Positions 42,944 through 52,384 of a stretch of 64,000 nucleotides of DNA are shown piece by piece. This stretch comes from JAJFJD01 sp965228425 (lineage in GTDB: Bacteria > Pseudomonadota > Alphaproteobacteria > UBA8366). The position numbers and the translations under genes are program-made. Location: contig OZ245815.1 in NCBI GenBank assembly GCA_965228425.1, positions 372,001 to 436,000 on the forward strand, in the 5' to 3' direction. Positions within the stretch are counted from its first letter, which is position 1, and each line of letters opens with the position of its first letter. The notes below the pieces were generated by a model. The model was not told the origin of the DNA. It did not search any database and saw only the letters and a list, made by a program, of their open reading frames with translations.

Positions 42944-45497
42944 TGACGATCTTATTCGGCACGACGATGACCTTCCGCGGCGTCTTCCCGTCCGTGGCGC
43001 GCTGCACGTTTTCGTGCGCCAACGCTTCGATCTCGACCTCTTCCTTTGCGGTATCGCGCGGCATGTCGAGGGTGGCGCGCAGCTTGCCGTTCACCTGCAC
43101 CGCGATGGTTACCGATTCTTCCGCAAGCATCGCCGGGTCGTGCGCCGGCCACGGCGTGTCGACCAGCAGGCCGTCGTGGCCCAGCGCCTGCCAAAGTTCT
43201 TCCGCGAGATGCGGCATCATCGGGCCGATCAGCTGCGCCGCCGTTTGCAATCCCTGCCGCCGGACCCAAGCCACGCCGTCCGACGATCCCTTGAGGTCGC
43301 CCAGCAGGTTGGTCAGCTCGCGGATGCGCGCGACGGCGCGGTTGAAATGGAACCGGTCCAGATCATTGCTGACCTCGGCGATCGTCCGGTGGATCGATTT
43401 CCACGCGGCGTCCGCGTCTTTGCCCAGCGTGTCCGGCTTCGGGGCATCGGCGTGGGCGAGCGGCGCGTCGGCGTCGGTGAACAGGCGCCACAGCCGGTTG
43501 ACGTAGCGCCACGCCCCCTCGATGCCCGCTTCGGTCCATTCCAGGTCGCGGTCCGGCGGACTGTCGGACAGCATGTAGATTCGGGCGGTGTCCGCGCCGA
43601 ACGTGTCGATGATGGCGGCCGGGTCGACGACATTCTTCTTCGACTTGCTCATTTTCTCGGATCGGCCGCGCTCGACCTCGGCGCCGGTCTTGGCGTGGCG
43701 CAATGCACCGTCCGCGCCGGGCCGGACATCGTCCGGGAACAGCCATTGGCCGTCCGCGTCGCGATAGGTCTCGTGGCACACCATGCCCTGGGTGAACAGG
43801 CCGTCAAACGGCTCGTCGATGCCGATATACCCGCATTGCCGGAGCGCGCGGGTGAAGAAGCGCGAATACAACAAGTGCAGCACGGCATGCTCGATGCCGC
43901 CGATATACTGGTCGACCGGCATCCAGTAATCGACCGCGCTGCGCGTGAAGGGGACGGTGTCGTCATGCGGCGCGCAGTAGCGTTCGAAATACCAGGAGGA
44001 ATCGAAAAAGGTGTCCAGCGTGTCGGTCTCGCGCCGCGCCGCCGCGCCGCAGGACGGGCAGTCCACATTCTTCCAGGTTGGGTGATGTTCCAGCGGGTTT
44101 CCCGGCTGGTCGAAGGAGACATCGTCGGGCAGCAGGACCGGCAGGTCTTCCGGAGGAACCGGGACGACCCCGCACGAGTCGCAATGGATGATCGGGATCG
44201 GACAGCCCCAATAGCGCTGGCGCGAGACGCCCCAGTCACGCAGGCGGAAACTGATCGTGGATTCGCCGTCGCCCTGATCGACCAGGCGGTCGATCGCCGC
44301 CCGTTTTCCCGCCGTGACGTCCAGACCGTTCAGGAAATCCGAGTTGATGATCACCCCATCGTCGACGAAGGCGGTATCGCCGACGTCGACGTCTGCCGGA
44401 TCGGCATCCTTCGGAGCCACGACGGGCACCACCGGCAATTCATATTTGCGGGCAAAATCAAGATCGCGCTGATCGTGCGCTGGACAACCGAAAATCGCAC
44501 CGCTGCCGTAGTCCATCAACACAAAGTTGGCCACATAGACCGGCAACTCCCGCCCGTCGATGAACGGGTGCAGCGCCTTCAAACCGGTGTCGTGGCCAAG
44601 CTTCTCGGCGGTCTCGATCGCTTCCTCGCTGGTGCTCATCCGATTGCATTCGGCGACGAAGGCCTGCAGGGCAGGGTCCTTGGCCGCCAGCTCCTGCGCC
44701 AGCGGATGATTGGCCGCGACGGCGCAGAACGATGCGCCGAAGAGCGTATCCGGACGGGTGGTGAACACGTCGAGCCGGTCCTCCCGGCCCTTGAGCTTGA
44801 AATCGACCCGTGCGCCCTCGGACCGGCCGATCCAGTTCTGCTGCATCAGGCGAACCTTGTCGGGCCAGCGTTCGAGCGAGCCCAGCGCGGCCAGCAAGTC
44901 ATCCGAATATTCGGTAATCTTCAGAAACCATTGACTTAGCAACCGTTTCTCAACGGGCGCGCCCGTGCGCCAACCACGTCCGTCGATCACCTGCTCGTTG
45001 GCGAGCACCGAATTTTCAACTGGATCCCAGTTAACCCAAGACTCCTTGCGATAAGCCAATCCGGCCTCGACGAAGTCGAGAAAGATCCGCTGGCCCTGCT
45101 TGTAGTAATCCGGCTCGCAGGTGGAGAGTTCACGGCTCCAATCGAGCGACAGCCCCATCGATTTGAGCTGCTCGCGCATGGTCGCGATGTTTTCGCGCGT
45201 CCACTTGGCCGGGTGGACGTCATTTTCGATCGCGGCGTTCTCGGCGGGCAACCCGAAGGAATCCCATCCCATCGGATGCAATACGTTGAACCCGCGCGCC
45301 CGTTTGTAGCGGGCGACCACGTCGCCGAGCGTGTAGTTCCGCACATGCCCCATGTGAATCCGGCCGGAGGGGTAGGGAAACATCTCCATGACGTAGTATT
45401 TCGGCCGGCTTGCGTCTTCCTGCGCGGCGAAACACTGCCGGTCTTCCCAGACCGCCTGCCATTTCGCTTCGGTTTCTTTTGCGTTGTATCGGCTCAT
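42930..45497 (-). CDS. leuS: Leucyl-tRNA synthetase
   Basis: An 855-residue class I synthetase. The HIGH-type motif is HMGH (residues 48-51), the KMSKS signature lies at about residue 616, and the CP1 editing domain sits between them (including TTRPDTLFGA). A Cys pair in the CPSCGAA segment probably binds zinc. It is the first gene of the leuS-lptE-holA operon. All key motifs are intact. Confidence 0.98.
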   Translation of the reverse strand: MSRYNAKETEAKWQAVWEDRQCFAAQEDASRPKYYVMEMFPYPSGRIHMGHVRNYTLGDVVARYKRARGFNVLHPMGWDSFGLPAENAAIENDVHPAKWTRENIATMREQLKSMGLSLDWSRELSTCEPDYYKQGQRIFLDFVEAGLAYRKESWVNWDPVENSVLANEQVIDGRGWRTGAPVEKRLLSQWFLKITEYSDDLLAALGSLERWPDKVRLMQQNWIGRSEGARVDFKLKGREDRLDVFTTRPDTLFGASFCAVAANHPLAQELAAKDPALQAFVAECNRMSTSEEAIETAEKLGHDTGLKALHPFIDGRELPVYVANFVLMDYGSGAIFGCPAHDQRDLDFARKYELPVVPVVAPKDADPADVDVGDTAFVDDGVIINSDFLNGLDVTAGKRAAIDRLVDQGDGESTISFRLRDWGVSRQRYWGCPIPIIHCDSCGVVPVPPEDLPVLLPDDVSFDQPGNPLEHHPTWKNVDCPSCGAAARRETDTLDTFFDSSWYFERYCAPHDDTVPFTRSAVDYWMPVDQYIGGIEHAVLHLLYSRFFTRALRQCGYIGIDEPFDGLFTQGMVCHETYRDADGQWLFPDDVRPGADGALRHAKTGAEVERGRSEKMSKSKKNVVDPAAIIDTFGADTARIYMLSDSPPDRDLEWTEAGIEGAWRYVNRLWRLFTDADAPLAHADAPKPDTLGKDADAAWKSIHRTIAEVSNDLDRFHFNRAVARIRELTNLLGDLKGSSDGVAWVRRQGLQTAAQLIGPMMPHLAEELWQALGHDGLLVDTPWPAHDPAMLAEESVTIAVQVNGKLRATLDMPRDTAKEEVEIEALAHENVQRATDGKTPRKVIVVPNKIVNVVL

Positions 45498-45573
45498 CTA
45501 TCGCTTGTCCGTTCGGGCGCGCGTGACCATGGGCGACCGCCGAGTCGCCGTCCGTGCCGACGCCATCCTGCCC

Positions 45574-46092
45574 TCAGCGCTGGTTGATGCGAATGCGCAT
45601 CTGACGCGCCCGCTTCAGAATTGCATTTTCCAGGTCGCGTCCCGTCCGACGGTCCACCTTGGCTTCGATCCAACCGGTGCCGGGCGCGCGCGTCTGCCGG
45701 AAAACCGCAACGCGAAGCCCGTCCGCGCGCAATTCCCGGTCGAGGATGTAGACGGTCACTTTGAACCGCTCTTCCGGGGTGGCCGGCGGGCTATACCAAT
45801 CGGTGATGATAATACCGCCGAACGGATCCGCCGTGTTGAGCGGCAGGAAGGAGACGGTATCGAGCGAGGCCCGCCAAAGGTAGCTGTTGACGGCGATCGA
45901 CGCGTCGCCGCTGCCGCGTCCGCCGCCGGGTCCGCCGAGGAACTGCTCGAGCAGGCCGCCGTTGCGGCCGTCCGTAACCTGCACCCGCTCGGGTTCCTTG
46001 GCCGCTTCCTTTTCGTTTCCGGAGCAGGCGGCGCCGAGAAACGCCACCACCATGAGGGCTACCGGGAAAAGTCGAATGTTTCGGTACACCAT
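45574..46092 (-). CDS. DUF3576 lipoprotein
   Basis: A 172-residue outer-membrane-type lipoprotein with lipobox LGAAC (C23) and the alphaproteobacterial DUF3576 core: NSYLWRASLDTVSFLPLNTADPFGGIIITDWY, DRELRADGLRVAVFRQ and LENAILKRARQMR. Its function is unknown, but its frequent position next to leuS-lptE suggests an envelope role. It lies 76 bases upstream of leuS in the same direction and may drive the operon. Confidence 0.92.
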   Translation of the reverse strand: MVYRNIRLFPVALMVVAFLGAACSGNEKEAAKEPERVQVTDGRNGGLLEQFLGGPGGGRGSGDASIAVNSYLWRASLDTVSFLPLNTADPFGGIIITDWYSPPATPEERFKVTVYILDRELRADGLRVAVFRQTRAPGTGWIEAKVDRRTGRDLENAILKRARQMRIRINQR

Positions 46093-46203
46093 AGCCGCCT
46101 ATATGCCGGAAAACGGACCGACATTTCCAGCGCTTTCTTTCGGAACGGTTGGTGTTGAGATGTCGCAGGCCGGCTGCCTGGCGTCGCGCCGGACGCCGGC
46201 GGC

Positions 46204-46968
46204 TTAGAAGCGCAGGCTGGTGCCGAGCATGAACCGCGTGTCGAGCGGCGTCGCGTCGGTTTCGCTGTCGCTGTTGAAGTCGACCCAATCGACGCCGCCG
46301 AAAATGTTGAGGCCCGGCGCGAATTGATAGCCGGCGTTCAACGAAAACACGTCGACCCGCGCCATTTCGTCAGGCCGGGCGCTGCGGCTCTGCGATGCCG
46401 TATAGGCCGCGGAAATCGATCCGGACCCGAGTCGCAGGGCGACGCCGACATCCCAGAAATCGCTCGTCTTGCAATTCTCGCCCGCCTTGCAGGTCGGATC
46501 GGCGTGATCGCCGATATTCGCCCCGATTTCGAGCGCGGAATACCCCAATCTGGCACCGGCTTGCCAGGCGCTGGAAAGATCGCGTTTGGTCTGTGTCCGC
46601 GGGCCGAGCGAGGTGTAATCATTGGATTTGCGCGGCGCGGCGGAGATGCCGATGCCGACCCGCACCCCGGAAAGCTTGGGCGTGAAATAGGACACGCCGG
46701 CCGGACCGCTGTATTGGACTTCGCCGCCGTCGCGGAAGCTGCTGCCGCTGCCGGTATTCTTATCCAGATTGATGGTGCCCCACCGACCGGAGGTGGAATA
46801 CCCGGACGCCGTGGCCGCGCTGGCTGCGCCGGTTTCGCCGATAAAGACCTGGTACCGGTCGTCCACCACCTTCTGCTGACGCAGGGGTTCGGCGGACACG
46901 TCCGCGGCGACCAGCGCAATCAGGCTGGCGGACGCCAATGCCATCAAGGATATGCGAGACCGGGTCAT
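46204..46968 (-). CDS. Porin-like outer-membrane beta-barrel protein
   Basis: A 254-residue protein with a signal peptide (cleavage likely after DVSA at about residue 26) and alternating amphipathic strands ending in terminal Phe (LGTSLRF), the usual outer-membrane insertion signal. The FTPKLSGVRVGIGISA and YQFAPGLNIFGGVDW segments are typical of alphaproteobacterial Gram-negative porins. It is shorter than usual trimeric porins (about 300-400 residues), so it may have fewer strands. A perfect CtrA box lies 64 bases upstream. Confidence 0.82.
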   Translation of the reverse strand: MTRSRISLMALASASLIALVAADVSAEPLRQQKVVDDRYQVFIGETGAASAATASGYSTSGRWGTINLDKNTGSGSSFRDGGEVQYSGPAGVSYFTPKLSGVRVGIGISAAPRKSNDYTSLGPRTQTKRDLSSAWQAGARLGYSALEIGANIGDHADPTCKAGENCKTSDFWDVGVALRLGSGSISAAYTASQSRSARPDEMARVDVFSLNAGYQFAPGLNIFGGVDWVDFNSDSETDATPLDTRFMLGTSLRF

Positions 46969-47031
46969 TCGTTCAGCAATCCAAAAGTGTCCGGTTTGTG
47001 CTGCTGTTCCCAGAACGGTACGGCGGTATCG

Positions 47032-47046
47032 TTAACAGAATCTTAA
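47032..47046. promoter_or_regulatory. Perfect CtrA box (TTAA-N7-TTAA) in the porin promoter region
   Basis: TTAACAGAATCTTAA lies 64 bases upstream of the porin start, in the divergent gap with yggS (212 bases before its start). A further TTAA half-site follows at 47051-47054. Confidence 0.65.
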
Positions 47047-47257
47047 CGCCGTTAACCAAGGACCGTCCCAACGCAACAACAGTCCGCCCAAAATTCTCGC
47101 TCAATGCGGGAATCTTATACATAAGGTGGCACGGAAATAACAGAGTCCAATGGACAAATTGGAGGTAGTGGCCCGTATTCCGGCGATTGTGATGAATCGG
47201 CATCGCATGAGTGCGATCTCGGTTGCAGTTCCGGGCCGGCTCCTGTAAGGGTCGAGA

Positions 47258-47932
47258 ATGGCTGAAACAGTCGATATTACGGCGAATCTGGCAGCGGTTC
47301 AGGCCGAAATCGCGGATTCGGCGCGCAAGGTGGACCGCGATCCTGCGGATGTCACCCTCGTCGCGGTCAGCAAGACCAAGCCGGCATCGCTGATTACCCG
47401 CGCCTTGGCGGCGGGTCACCGGGAATACGGCGAAAACCGCGTCCAGGAAGCAGAGGAGAAATGGCCGGCCCTGCGCGAGTCGTTTCCGCAGGCCGAGTTG
47501 CATCTGATCGGACCGTTGCAGACCAATAAGGTGCGCAAGGCGGTTGCCCTGTTCGATGTCATCGAAACCGTGGACCGGCCGAGGCTGGCCAAAGCGTTGG
47601 CCCGCGAGATGGAAAAACAGGGCGTGCGTCGCGACTGTTTCGTCCAGGTGAACACCGGTGCGGAATCCCAGAAAGCCGGAATCCTGCCGGAAGAGTGCGA
47701 TACGTTTCTGCGCGACTGTATTGAGACGCTCAACCTGCCGGTGGTTGGGTTGATGTGCATTCCGCCGGTCGACGAGGAACCGTCCTTGCATTTCGGCCTG
47801 CTGCGGGAAATCGCCCGGCGGCACGGGCTCGCCGGTCTGAGCATGGGCATGTCCGCCGATTATCCCGTCGCCGTGGCCTTTGGCGCCACGCATGTGCGCG
47901 TCGGGTCGGCGATCTTCGGCGCGCGCGGTTAA
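47258..47932 (+). CDS. yggS: YggS/PLPBP-family pyridoxal phosphate homeostasis protein
   Basis: A 224-residue PLP-binding barrel protein of the alanine-racemase fold type. The PLP lysine is in VAVSKTKPASL, with GENRVQEAEEK, HLIGPLQTNKV, the MSMGMSADYPVAVAFGATHVRVG phosphate-binding end all present. It controls B6 and amino-acid balance rather than catalysing. Its TAA stop shares the palindrome TTAA with the stop of the convergent transpeptidase gene. Confidence 0.95.
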   Translation: MAETVDITANLAAVQAEIADSARKVDRDPADVTLVAVSKTKPASLITRALAAGHREYGENRVQEAEEKWPALRESFPQAELHLIGPLQTNKVRKAVALFDVIETVDRPRLAKALAREMEKQGVRRDCFVQVNTGAESQKAGILPEECDTFLRDCIETLNLPVVGLMCIPPVDEEPSLHFGLLREIARRHGLAGLSMGMSADYPVAVAFGATHVRVGSAIFGARG

Positions 47933-48438
47933 TCCGCGCCGCCCGCGCGAACCGTCAGGTGGTCGCCCGGGCCGCAGGATGCGAGCAGGGCCGTCAAATC
48001 CTCCAGCGCCAGGGCCACGCACCCCTCGGTGTCCGTGTAACCGGGCCGGGCGACATGCAGGAAGATGGCGCTGCCCCGGCCCGGAATTGGCGGGTCGTCG
48101 TTATGCCCCAGGATCACGATAATGTCGTAGACCCCGTCGTCGCGCCAAAGCCGCTCGTGACTCGCCGGATAGGGCAGGGATACCGGTTTGTTGTAGTTCG
48201 GGTCGCCCGGCGCATCGCACCATCCGTCCTCCGGCCGAAGCGCCGCCGCCGGCAAGCCGGTTTCGGGGGCGTCCATGCGATCGGGCCGGTACAACACGCG
48301 GCGCAGGGGAAAGCGTCCGGCCGGCGTCGCGCCGTCGCCTTCGCGTTTCTCCGCGACGATGCCGGCAGGCCCCAGCGCGCAGCGGTACTCCCGTTTTCCT
48401 GCGATGACGCGACGGTCGGCGAAAACCTCGATGTCCAT
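47929..48438 (-). CDS. L,D-transpeptidase (YkuD domain) family protein
   Basis: A 169-residue YkuD-domain protein. The catalytic motif H-x(n)-TEGCVAL is visible in FLHVARPGYTDTEGCVAL, with the preceding ILGHNDDPPIPGRGSAIF typical of the family. No signal peptide or membrane segment is visible, so it would be cytoplasmic unless exported otherwise; similar proteins in alphaproteobacteria carry this feature. Substrate: peptidoglycan stem peptides, inferred. Confidence 0.88.
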   Translation of the reverse strand: MDIEVFADRRVIAGKREYRCALGPAGIVAEKREGDGATPAGRFPLRRVLYRPDRMDAPETGLPAAALRPEDGWCDAPGDPNYNKPVSLPYPASHERLWRDDGVYDIIVILGHNDDPPIPGRGSAIFLHVARPGYTDTEGCVALALEDLTALLASCGPGDHLTVRAGGAD

Positions 48439-48486
48439 GAACCGTATCCCGCATCCTGCCGGCCGCTCCCGCAGCGACCCTTGCGG

Positions 48487-49554
48487 CTAGATTTCATCCT
48501 CGAGCGTAGGGCTGCGGCGGGCTTGCATCAACACTTCGTATTTCTCCAACGCCTGCTGCATCAGCATCGGTACCGATCCGATATCGCCCGGCGGTGTCGC
48601 GCCGGATTGTGCCGCGCCGGCTTTGGGTGCCGTCTCCGGCGCGGGCTTCGCGGTGGATTGTGCGGCAGGGGCGTACCGTGCCGGGTGGTTCGAGACGACG
48701 CTGGGAAAAGCCGGTTTCGCGACGGGGCGGCCGGGGTTTCCGGGACCTTGCGGGGATGCTGCGGCGGGACTGCCGGCCGTTGCGGCGGGCTGCGATAGCG
48801 CAGCCGGTTGGGCCGTCGCGCCGCCGAAGCCGAGCGCAGCGGCCTTGCGCGCGGCCGGTACCGCGGACCGGGCCCGGATCAACGCTTCACTCGGCGGTAT
48901 TTGTCCGCTCTGTCCGGTGTTTGAGGGTTTCGTCTTGCCGGCGGCCGCCGGGTTGGGTTGCGCGCCGCGATCTGCCAGAAAAGCCGCGAGTGCGGGGTTC
49001 GAGGGGGCCGGCCGGCTCGACTCGATCGCCGGGGCCGCGGACGTTGCGGATGCGGCTGGCGAGGAGATCGTGGCGGCTGCCGCCGCGGCGCTGGCTACCT
49101 TGGTGGTGCTGCCGCCGGCGTCGTCTCCGGTGAACAAGGCCAACGCCTTGTCGCCGATGTCGGATCCCGTCGCCTCGTCTACGATCGCGTTGACCAGCGC
49201 CGCGGCGAACCCGATCACGCCGCCGAACAGTGCGCCGCCCATCACGCGCGGCCCCGAGGCGATCGTATCCCCGGTGATCGCGCGGTAGATCGTGCCCACG
49301 ACGGGGATGTGGTGCAGTGGATTGATGACATCGAGAAAATCGTCGAAGCCGACCCCGTCTTCGCCGAAGATCGGGGCGGATTCCTCGACATACCAGATGT
49401 CGCCTTCCGCGACCGCATCGCCGGACTCCGCATAGATGCTCAATTCGGCGACGCGCTCTTCCAGCGTCGGCGGTCGGACGGCAGCCGGGGGCCTTGCCGG
49501 AATCGGTGTGGGCGTCGTTGCCGGCACGGGGGCGATGGGCGCACCGATGGTCAC
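48487..49554 (-). CDS. Conserved hypothetical protein with hydrophobic Gly-rich core and Ala/Pro-rich tail
   Basis: A 355-residue protein. Residues 1-30 are Pro-rich; 30-145 form the conserved-looking part (GFDDFLDVINPLHHIPVVGTIYRAITGD and GGALFGGVIGFAAALVNAIVDEATG, a possible membrane-inserting hairpin); residues 150-320 are low-complexity Ala/Pro/Gly; the C-terminus has an amphipathic MLMQQALEKYEVLMQARR helix. I recall similar N-terminal blocks in alphaproteobacteria without a function. The gene stands alone and leftward, with 145 bases to the CDP-alcohol gene. Confidence 0.7.
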   Translation of the reverse strand: MTIGAPIAPVPATTPTPIPARPPAAVRPPTLEERVAELSIYAESGDAVAEGDIWYVEESAPIFGEDGVGFDDFLDVINPLHHIPVVGTIYRAITGDTIASGPRVMGGALFGGVIGFAAALVNAIVDEATGSDIGDKALALFTGDDAGGSTTKVASAAAAAATISSPAASATSAAPAIESSRPAPSNPALAAFLADRGAQPNPAAAGKTKPSNTGQSGQIPPSEALIRARSAVPAARKAAALGFGGATAQPAALSQPAATAGSPAAASPQGPGNPGRPVAKPAFPSVVSNHPARYAPAAQSTAKPAPETAPKAGAAQSGATPPGDIGSVPMLMQQALEKYEVLMQARRSPTLEDEI

Positions 49555-49698
49555 GGGTGCATTATCTCCTTCTCTCTCGAAGAAGACGTTGCAAACCCGA
49601 TGCCAGCCGGAACCGGCGGATACGGCGGAATTGAGGGATCAAGTTCTTCGGAAAAGGGCAGAAATTTCCGGTTTTTTCGGAATGGCGGCGGAAGCTGC

Positions 49699-50445
49699 CT
49701 AGCGCGCGGTCGAGCCTCCGCGCCGGCGCAGGAGCCAGACGGTATCGATCGCGAAGGACGCCGCGGTCGCCAGCAACGCCATGCCGGCCAATCCCGTCGC
49801 GACAGGAGCGCTGACGAACGGGACGAGCGCGACGCAGAGCGCGCCGCCCTGAATGGCGCAAACCGCCCGCCGCCGGTTGCTCGGCGGCAACGGGCGCAGC
49901 ATCATCGGGAATAGCGCGCCTGCGAAAATGAAGGCATAGCGCAGCGCACCGATCAGCATGATCCACGCGCCGACCTTCCCGGCTTGCCACAGCACGGCCG
50001 CGACGACCAGGGCGAAGACCGCGTCGACCTCCATATCGAACCGTGCGCCGAACCCGGTGCAACGGCCGCCGCGCCGGGCGGCCCATCCGTCGACGCCGTC
50101 GAGCAGGAAGGCGGCGGTGGCCAGGCCCGCCGCGATCCACCAGGCGGCGGGCCCGTAGGCCATGGTATCGATCGCGAACCCGGCGACGATCATGATCATC
50201 CCGGCGCGGCCCAAGGTGATCGTGTTCGCCACGCCGAACGGGGCGGCGATGCCGCTGTAGACGAGACCAATCAACATGATCCCGGCGAGAAGCGCATAAC
50301 CGGCCGTGGCGACGATGAGACCCGCGCCCGACGCGTATAACGTCGCGCCGAACAGGATCACCGACGCGCCGACCGCCGTTGCGGTGATGGCGCCGCTGCG
50401 CAACGCGGAATGTCGCGCCGCTGGATTTGATGTGTTCCGACTCAT
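49699..50445 (-). CDS. CDP-alcohol phosphatidyltransferase family protein
   Basis: A 248-residue polytopic membrane enzyme with about six helices. The CAPT signature D-G-x2-A-R-x8-G-x3-D-x3-D is complete at D119, G120, A123, R124, G133, D137, D141. Family members join a CDP-linked lipid or alcohol to a hydroxyl acceptor. The acceptor cannot be read from sequence. It is divergent from the RibD-like gene with 105 bases between starts, and I place it in the same cluster. Confidence 0.92.
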   Translation of the reverse strand: MSRNTSNPAARHSALRSGAITATAVGASVILFGATLYASGAGLIVATAGYALLAGIMLIGLVYSGIAAPFGVANTITLGRAGMIMIVAGFAIDTMAYGPAAWWIAAGLATAAFLLDGVDGWAARRGGRCTGFGARFDMEVDAVFALVVAAVLWQAGKVGAWIMLIGALRYAFIFAGALFPMMLRPLPPSNRRRAVCAIQGGALCVALVPFVSAPVATGLAGMALLATAASFAIDTVWLLRRRGGSTAR

Positions 50446-50550
50446 ATATCCCTAACCTGGGCGTTCCGCGCCGCCGAATCCAGGGGGCGGGGTCACGCTT
50501 TCGTTTGGCCATATTGCCAATTGCACGCAGACACCGCATCGTGGGGCGTC

Positions 50551-51420
50551 ATGAATTCGATGGAACAGCCGCGATTGGCGCAACGCGCTTGCGACGCGCC
50601 CGCCTGGGAAGCGCTTCGCGCAATGGCGCAACTGCCGCCGTCCGCCGTGCGCGAGCGCGGCTTGTTCAATGGCCGCGGCACCCAAAGGAGCAACGGCGCG
50701 AACACGGCGCGCACCGAGTCCCAAGACCGTGACGCCGACGGGCACACCGATCTCCTCGACCTGTATGCGCCGCTGCTCGCGATCGGTCCGGATTGCATCG
50801 TCGCGCATTTGGGGCAAAGCCTGGACGGCCGGATCGCGACCGCCTCCGGGGCGTCGCATTACGTCACCGGGCCGGAAGATATCCTGCACAATCACCGGAT
50901 GCGCGCGCTGTTCGACGCCGTCATCGTCGGTGCGGGGACGGTACGCCACGACGATCCGCAGCTGACCGTGCGCCACTGCGGCGGGGACGAACCGGTGCGC
51001 GTGGTGATTGATACCGAACGGCGGCTCGACGCGAATTACGGCGTGTTCGGCGACGGCGCGGCGGAAACGCTGCTGCTCACGGCCGTCGATATGGCAACGG
51101 ACGGCCGGCACGGCAACGCCGAGGTGATCGGCATCGAGCGGTGGGGCAAGGGGCTGTGCCCGGCGGCGATCCGCCGGACGCTGACCGGCCGCGGAATGCA
51201 CCGGCTTTTCATCGAAGGCGGCGGCGTCACCGTGTCGCGCTTTCTGGAGGCCGGCTGCCTCGACCGGTTGCAGATTACGATCGCGCCGTTGATTATCGGG
51301 TCGGGTCGGCCGGGGATCGTCCTGCCGCAGGTGGAAACCCTGTCCGACGTGCTGCGGCCCTCGGTCCGGCGGTTCCGCTTCGGCGCCGACGTGATGATCG
51401 AGTGCCTGCTGGATGCGTAA
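50551..51420 (+). CDS. RibD C-terminal-domain (pyrimidine/pterin reductase-like) protein
   Basis: A 289-residue protein with a C-terminal reductase domain like that of RibD or yeast Rib7: HLGQSLDGRIATASGASHYVTG (NADPH and substrate), VGAGTVRHDDPQLTVR and IEGGGVTVSRFLEAGCLDRLQITIAPLIIGSGRPG. The N-terminal 75 residues are not a deaminase: HAE and PCxxxGRTPPC are missing. It therefore looks like a stand-alone reductase, not the riboflavin enzyme. The ATG at 50551 is chosen; a TTG at 50521 is possible. It overlaps the next gene by 8 bases. Confidence 0.9.
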   Translation: MNSMEQPRLAQRACDAPAWEALRAMAQLPPSAVRERGLFNGRGTQRSNGANTARTESQDRDADGHTDLLDLYAPLLAIGPDCIVAHLGQSLDGRIATASGASHYVTGPEDILHNHRMRALFDAVIVGAGTVRHDDPQLTVRHCGGDEPVRVVIDTERRLDANYGVFGDGAAETLLLTAVDMATDGRHGNAEVIGIERWGKGLCPAAIRRTLTGRGMHRLFIEGGGVTVSRFLEAGCLDRLQITIAPLIIGSGRPGIVLPQVETLSDVLRPSVRRFRFGADVMIECLLDA

Positions 51421-52381
51421 GGTTCCGGCGCGCGCCTACTGGGTGGCCCGGCCGGGCGAGGGCGAAATCCGCAGCGAGACGATTTCGGATCCCGGCCCGG
51501 ACGACACCCTGGTCACGGCGGTGGCCAGCGGGATCAGCCGCGGCACCGAAAGCCTGGTTTTCCGCGGCGCCGTGCCCGCCGACCAGGTCGAACTCATGCG
51601 CTGCCCTTTTCAGGCCGGCGACTTTCCGGCGCCGGTGAAATACGGCTACGCCATGGTCGGGCGGACCGAGGCAGGCGGCCGCGTCTTCTGTCTGCACCCG
51701 CATCAGGACCGATTCCGGGTCCCGTCTGCGGCGCTGGTGCCGGTGCCCGATGACGTGCCGGACCATCGCGCGGTGCTTGCCGCCAACATGGAAACCGCCG
51801 TCAACGCGCTTTGGGACGCCGGGCCGCGGCTCGGTGACCGGATCGCGGTGGTCGGCGGCGGGACGGTCGGCTGCCTGGCCGCGGCGTTGGCCGCGCGTCA
51901 TCCGGCGACGGCGGTCCAGCTCGTGGATATCGATCCCGTGCGGGCCGAAACCGCGGCGGCGCTCGGCGTCGACTTCGCCTCGCCCGATAACGCCCGGGGC
52001 GGTCTCGACCTGGTGATCCATGCCAGCGGTTCGGCCGACGGGTTGGCGACGTCGATCGACCTCGCCGGATTCGAAGCCACAGTGTTGGAAATCAGTTGGT
52101 ACGGGGCCGGCACCGTGCCGGTGCCGCTCGGCGGGAATTTCCACAGTGGCCGCCTGACGCTCAGATCGTCGCAGGTTGGATCGGTCGCTGCCGCCCGGCG
52201 CAGCCGCCGGACACACCGCGACCGGCTCGTCCTGGCGCTCGACCTGCTGCGTGACCCGATGTTCGACGCGCTGCTGACCGGCGAAAGCCGGTTCGAGGAC
52301 CTGCCCGCGACGATGGCGCGGCTTGCCGCCGATCCCGGCGGCACGCTATGCCATGTGGTGACATACGATACCGAGGATTAA
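51413..52381 (+). CDS. Zinc-less MDR-family dehydrogenase
   Basis: A 322-residue medium-chain dehydrogenase/reductase. The Rossmann motif VVGGGTVGCLAAALAA and the C-terminal substrate-domain strands are clear. At residues 39-46, where zinc enzymes have a G-x-C-G-S/T-D motif, it reads SGISRGTE, and no structural-zinc cysteine set is visible. The SGISRGTE pattern is typical of a BchC/threonine-dehydrogenase-like branch. It overlaps the RibD-like gene and is 3 bases from the PTPS-like gene, so it likely acts in the same pathway. Confidence 0.88.
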   Translation: MRKVPARAYWVARPGEGEIRSETISDPGPDDTLVTAVASGISRGTESLVFRGAVPADQVELMRCPFQAGDFPAPVKYGYAMVGRTEAGGRVFCLHPHQDRFRVPSAALVPVPDDVPDHRAVLAANMETAVNALWDAGPRLGDRIAVVGGGTVGCLAAALAARHPATAVQLVDIDPVRAETAAALGVDFASPDNARGGLDLVIHASGSADGLATSIDLAGFEATVLEISWYGAGTVPVPLGGNFHSGRLTLRSSQVGSVAAARRSRRTHRDRLVLALDLLRDPMFDALLTGESRFEDLPATMARLAADPGGTLCHVVTYDTED

Positions 52382-52384
52382 GAC

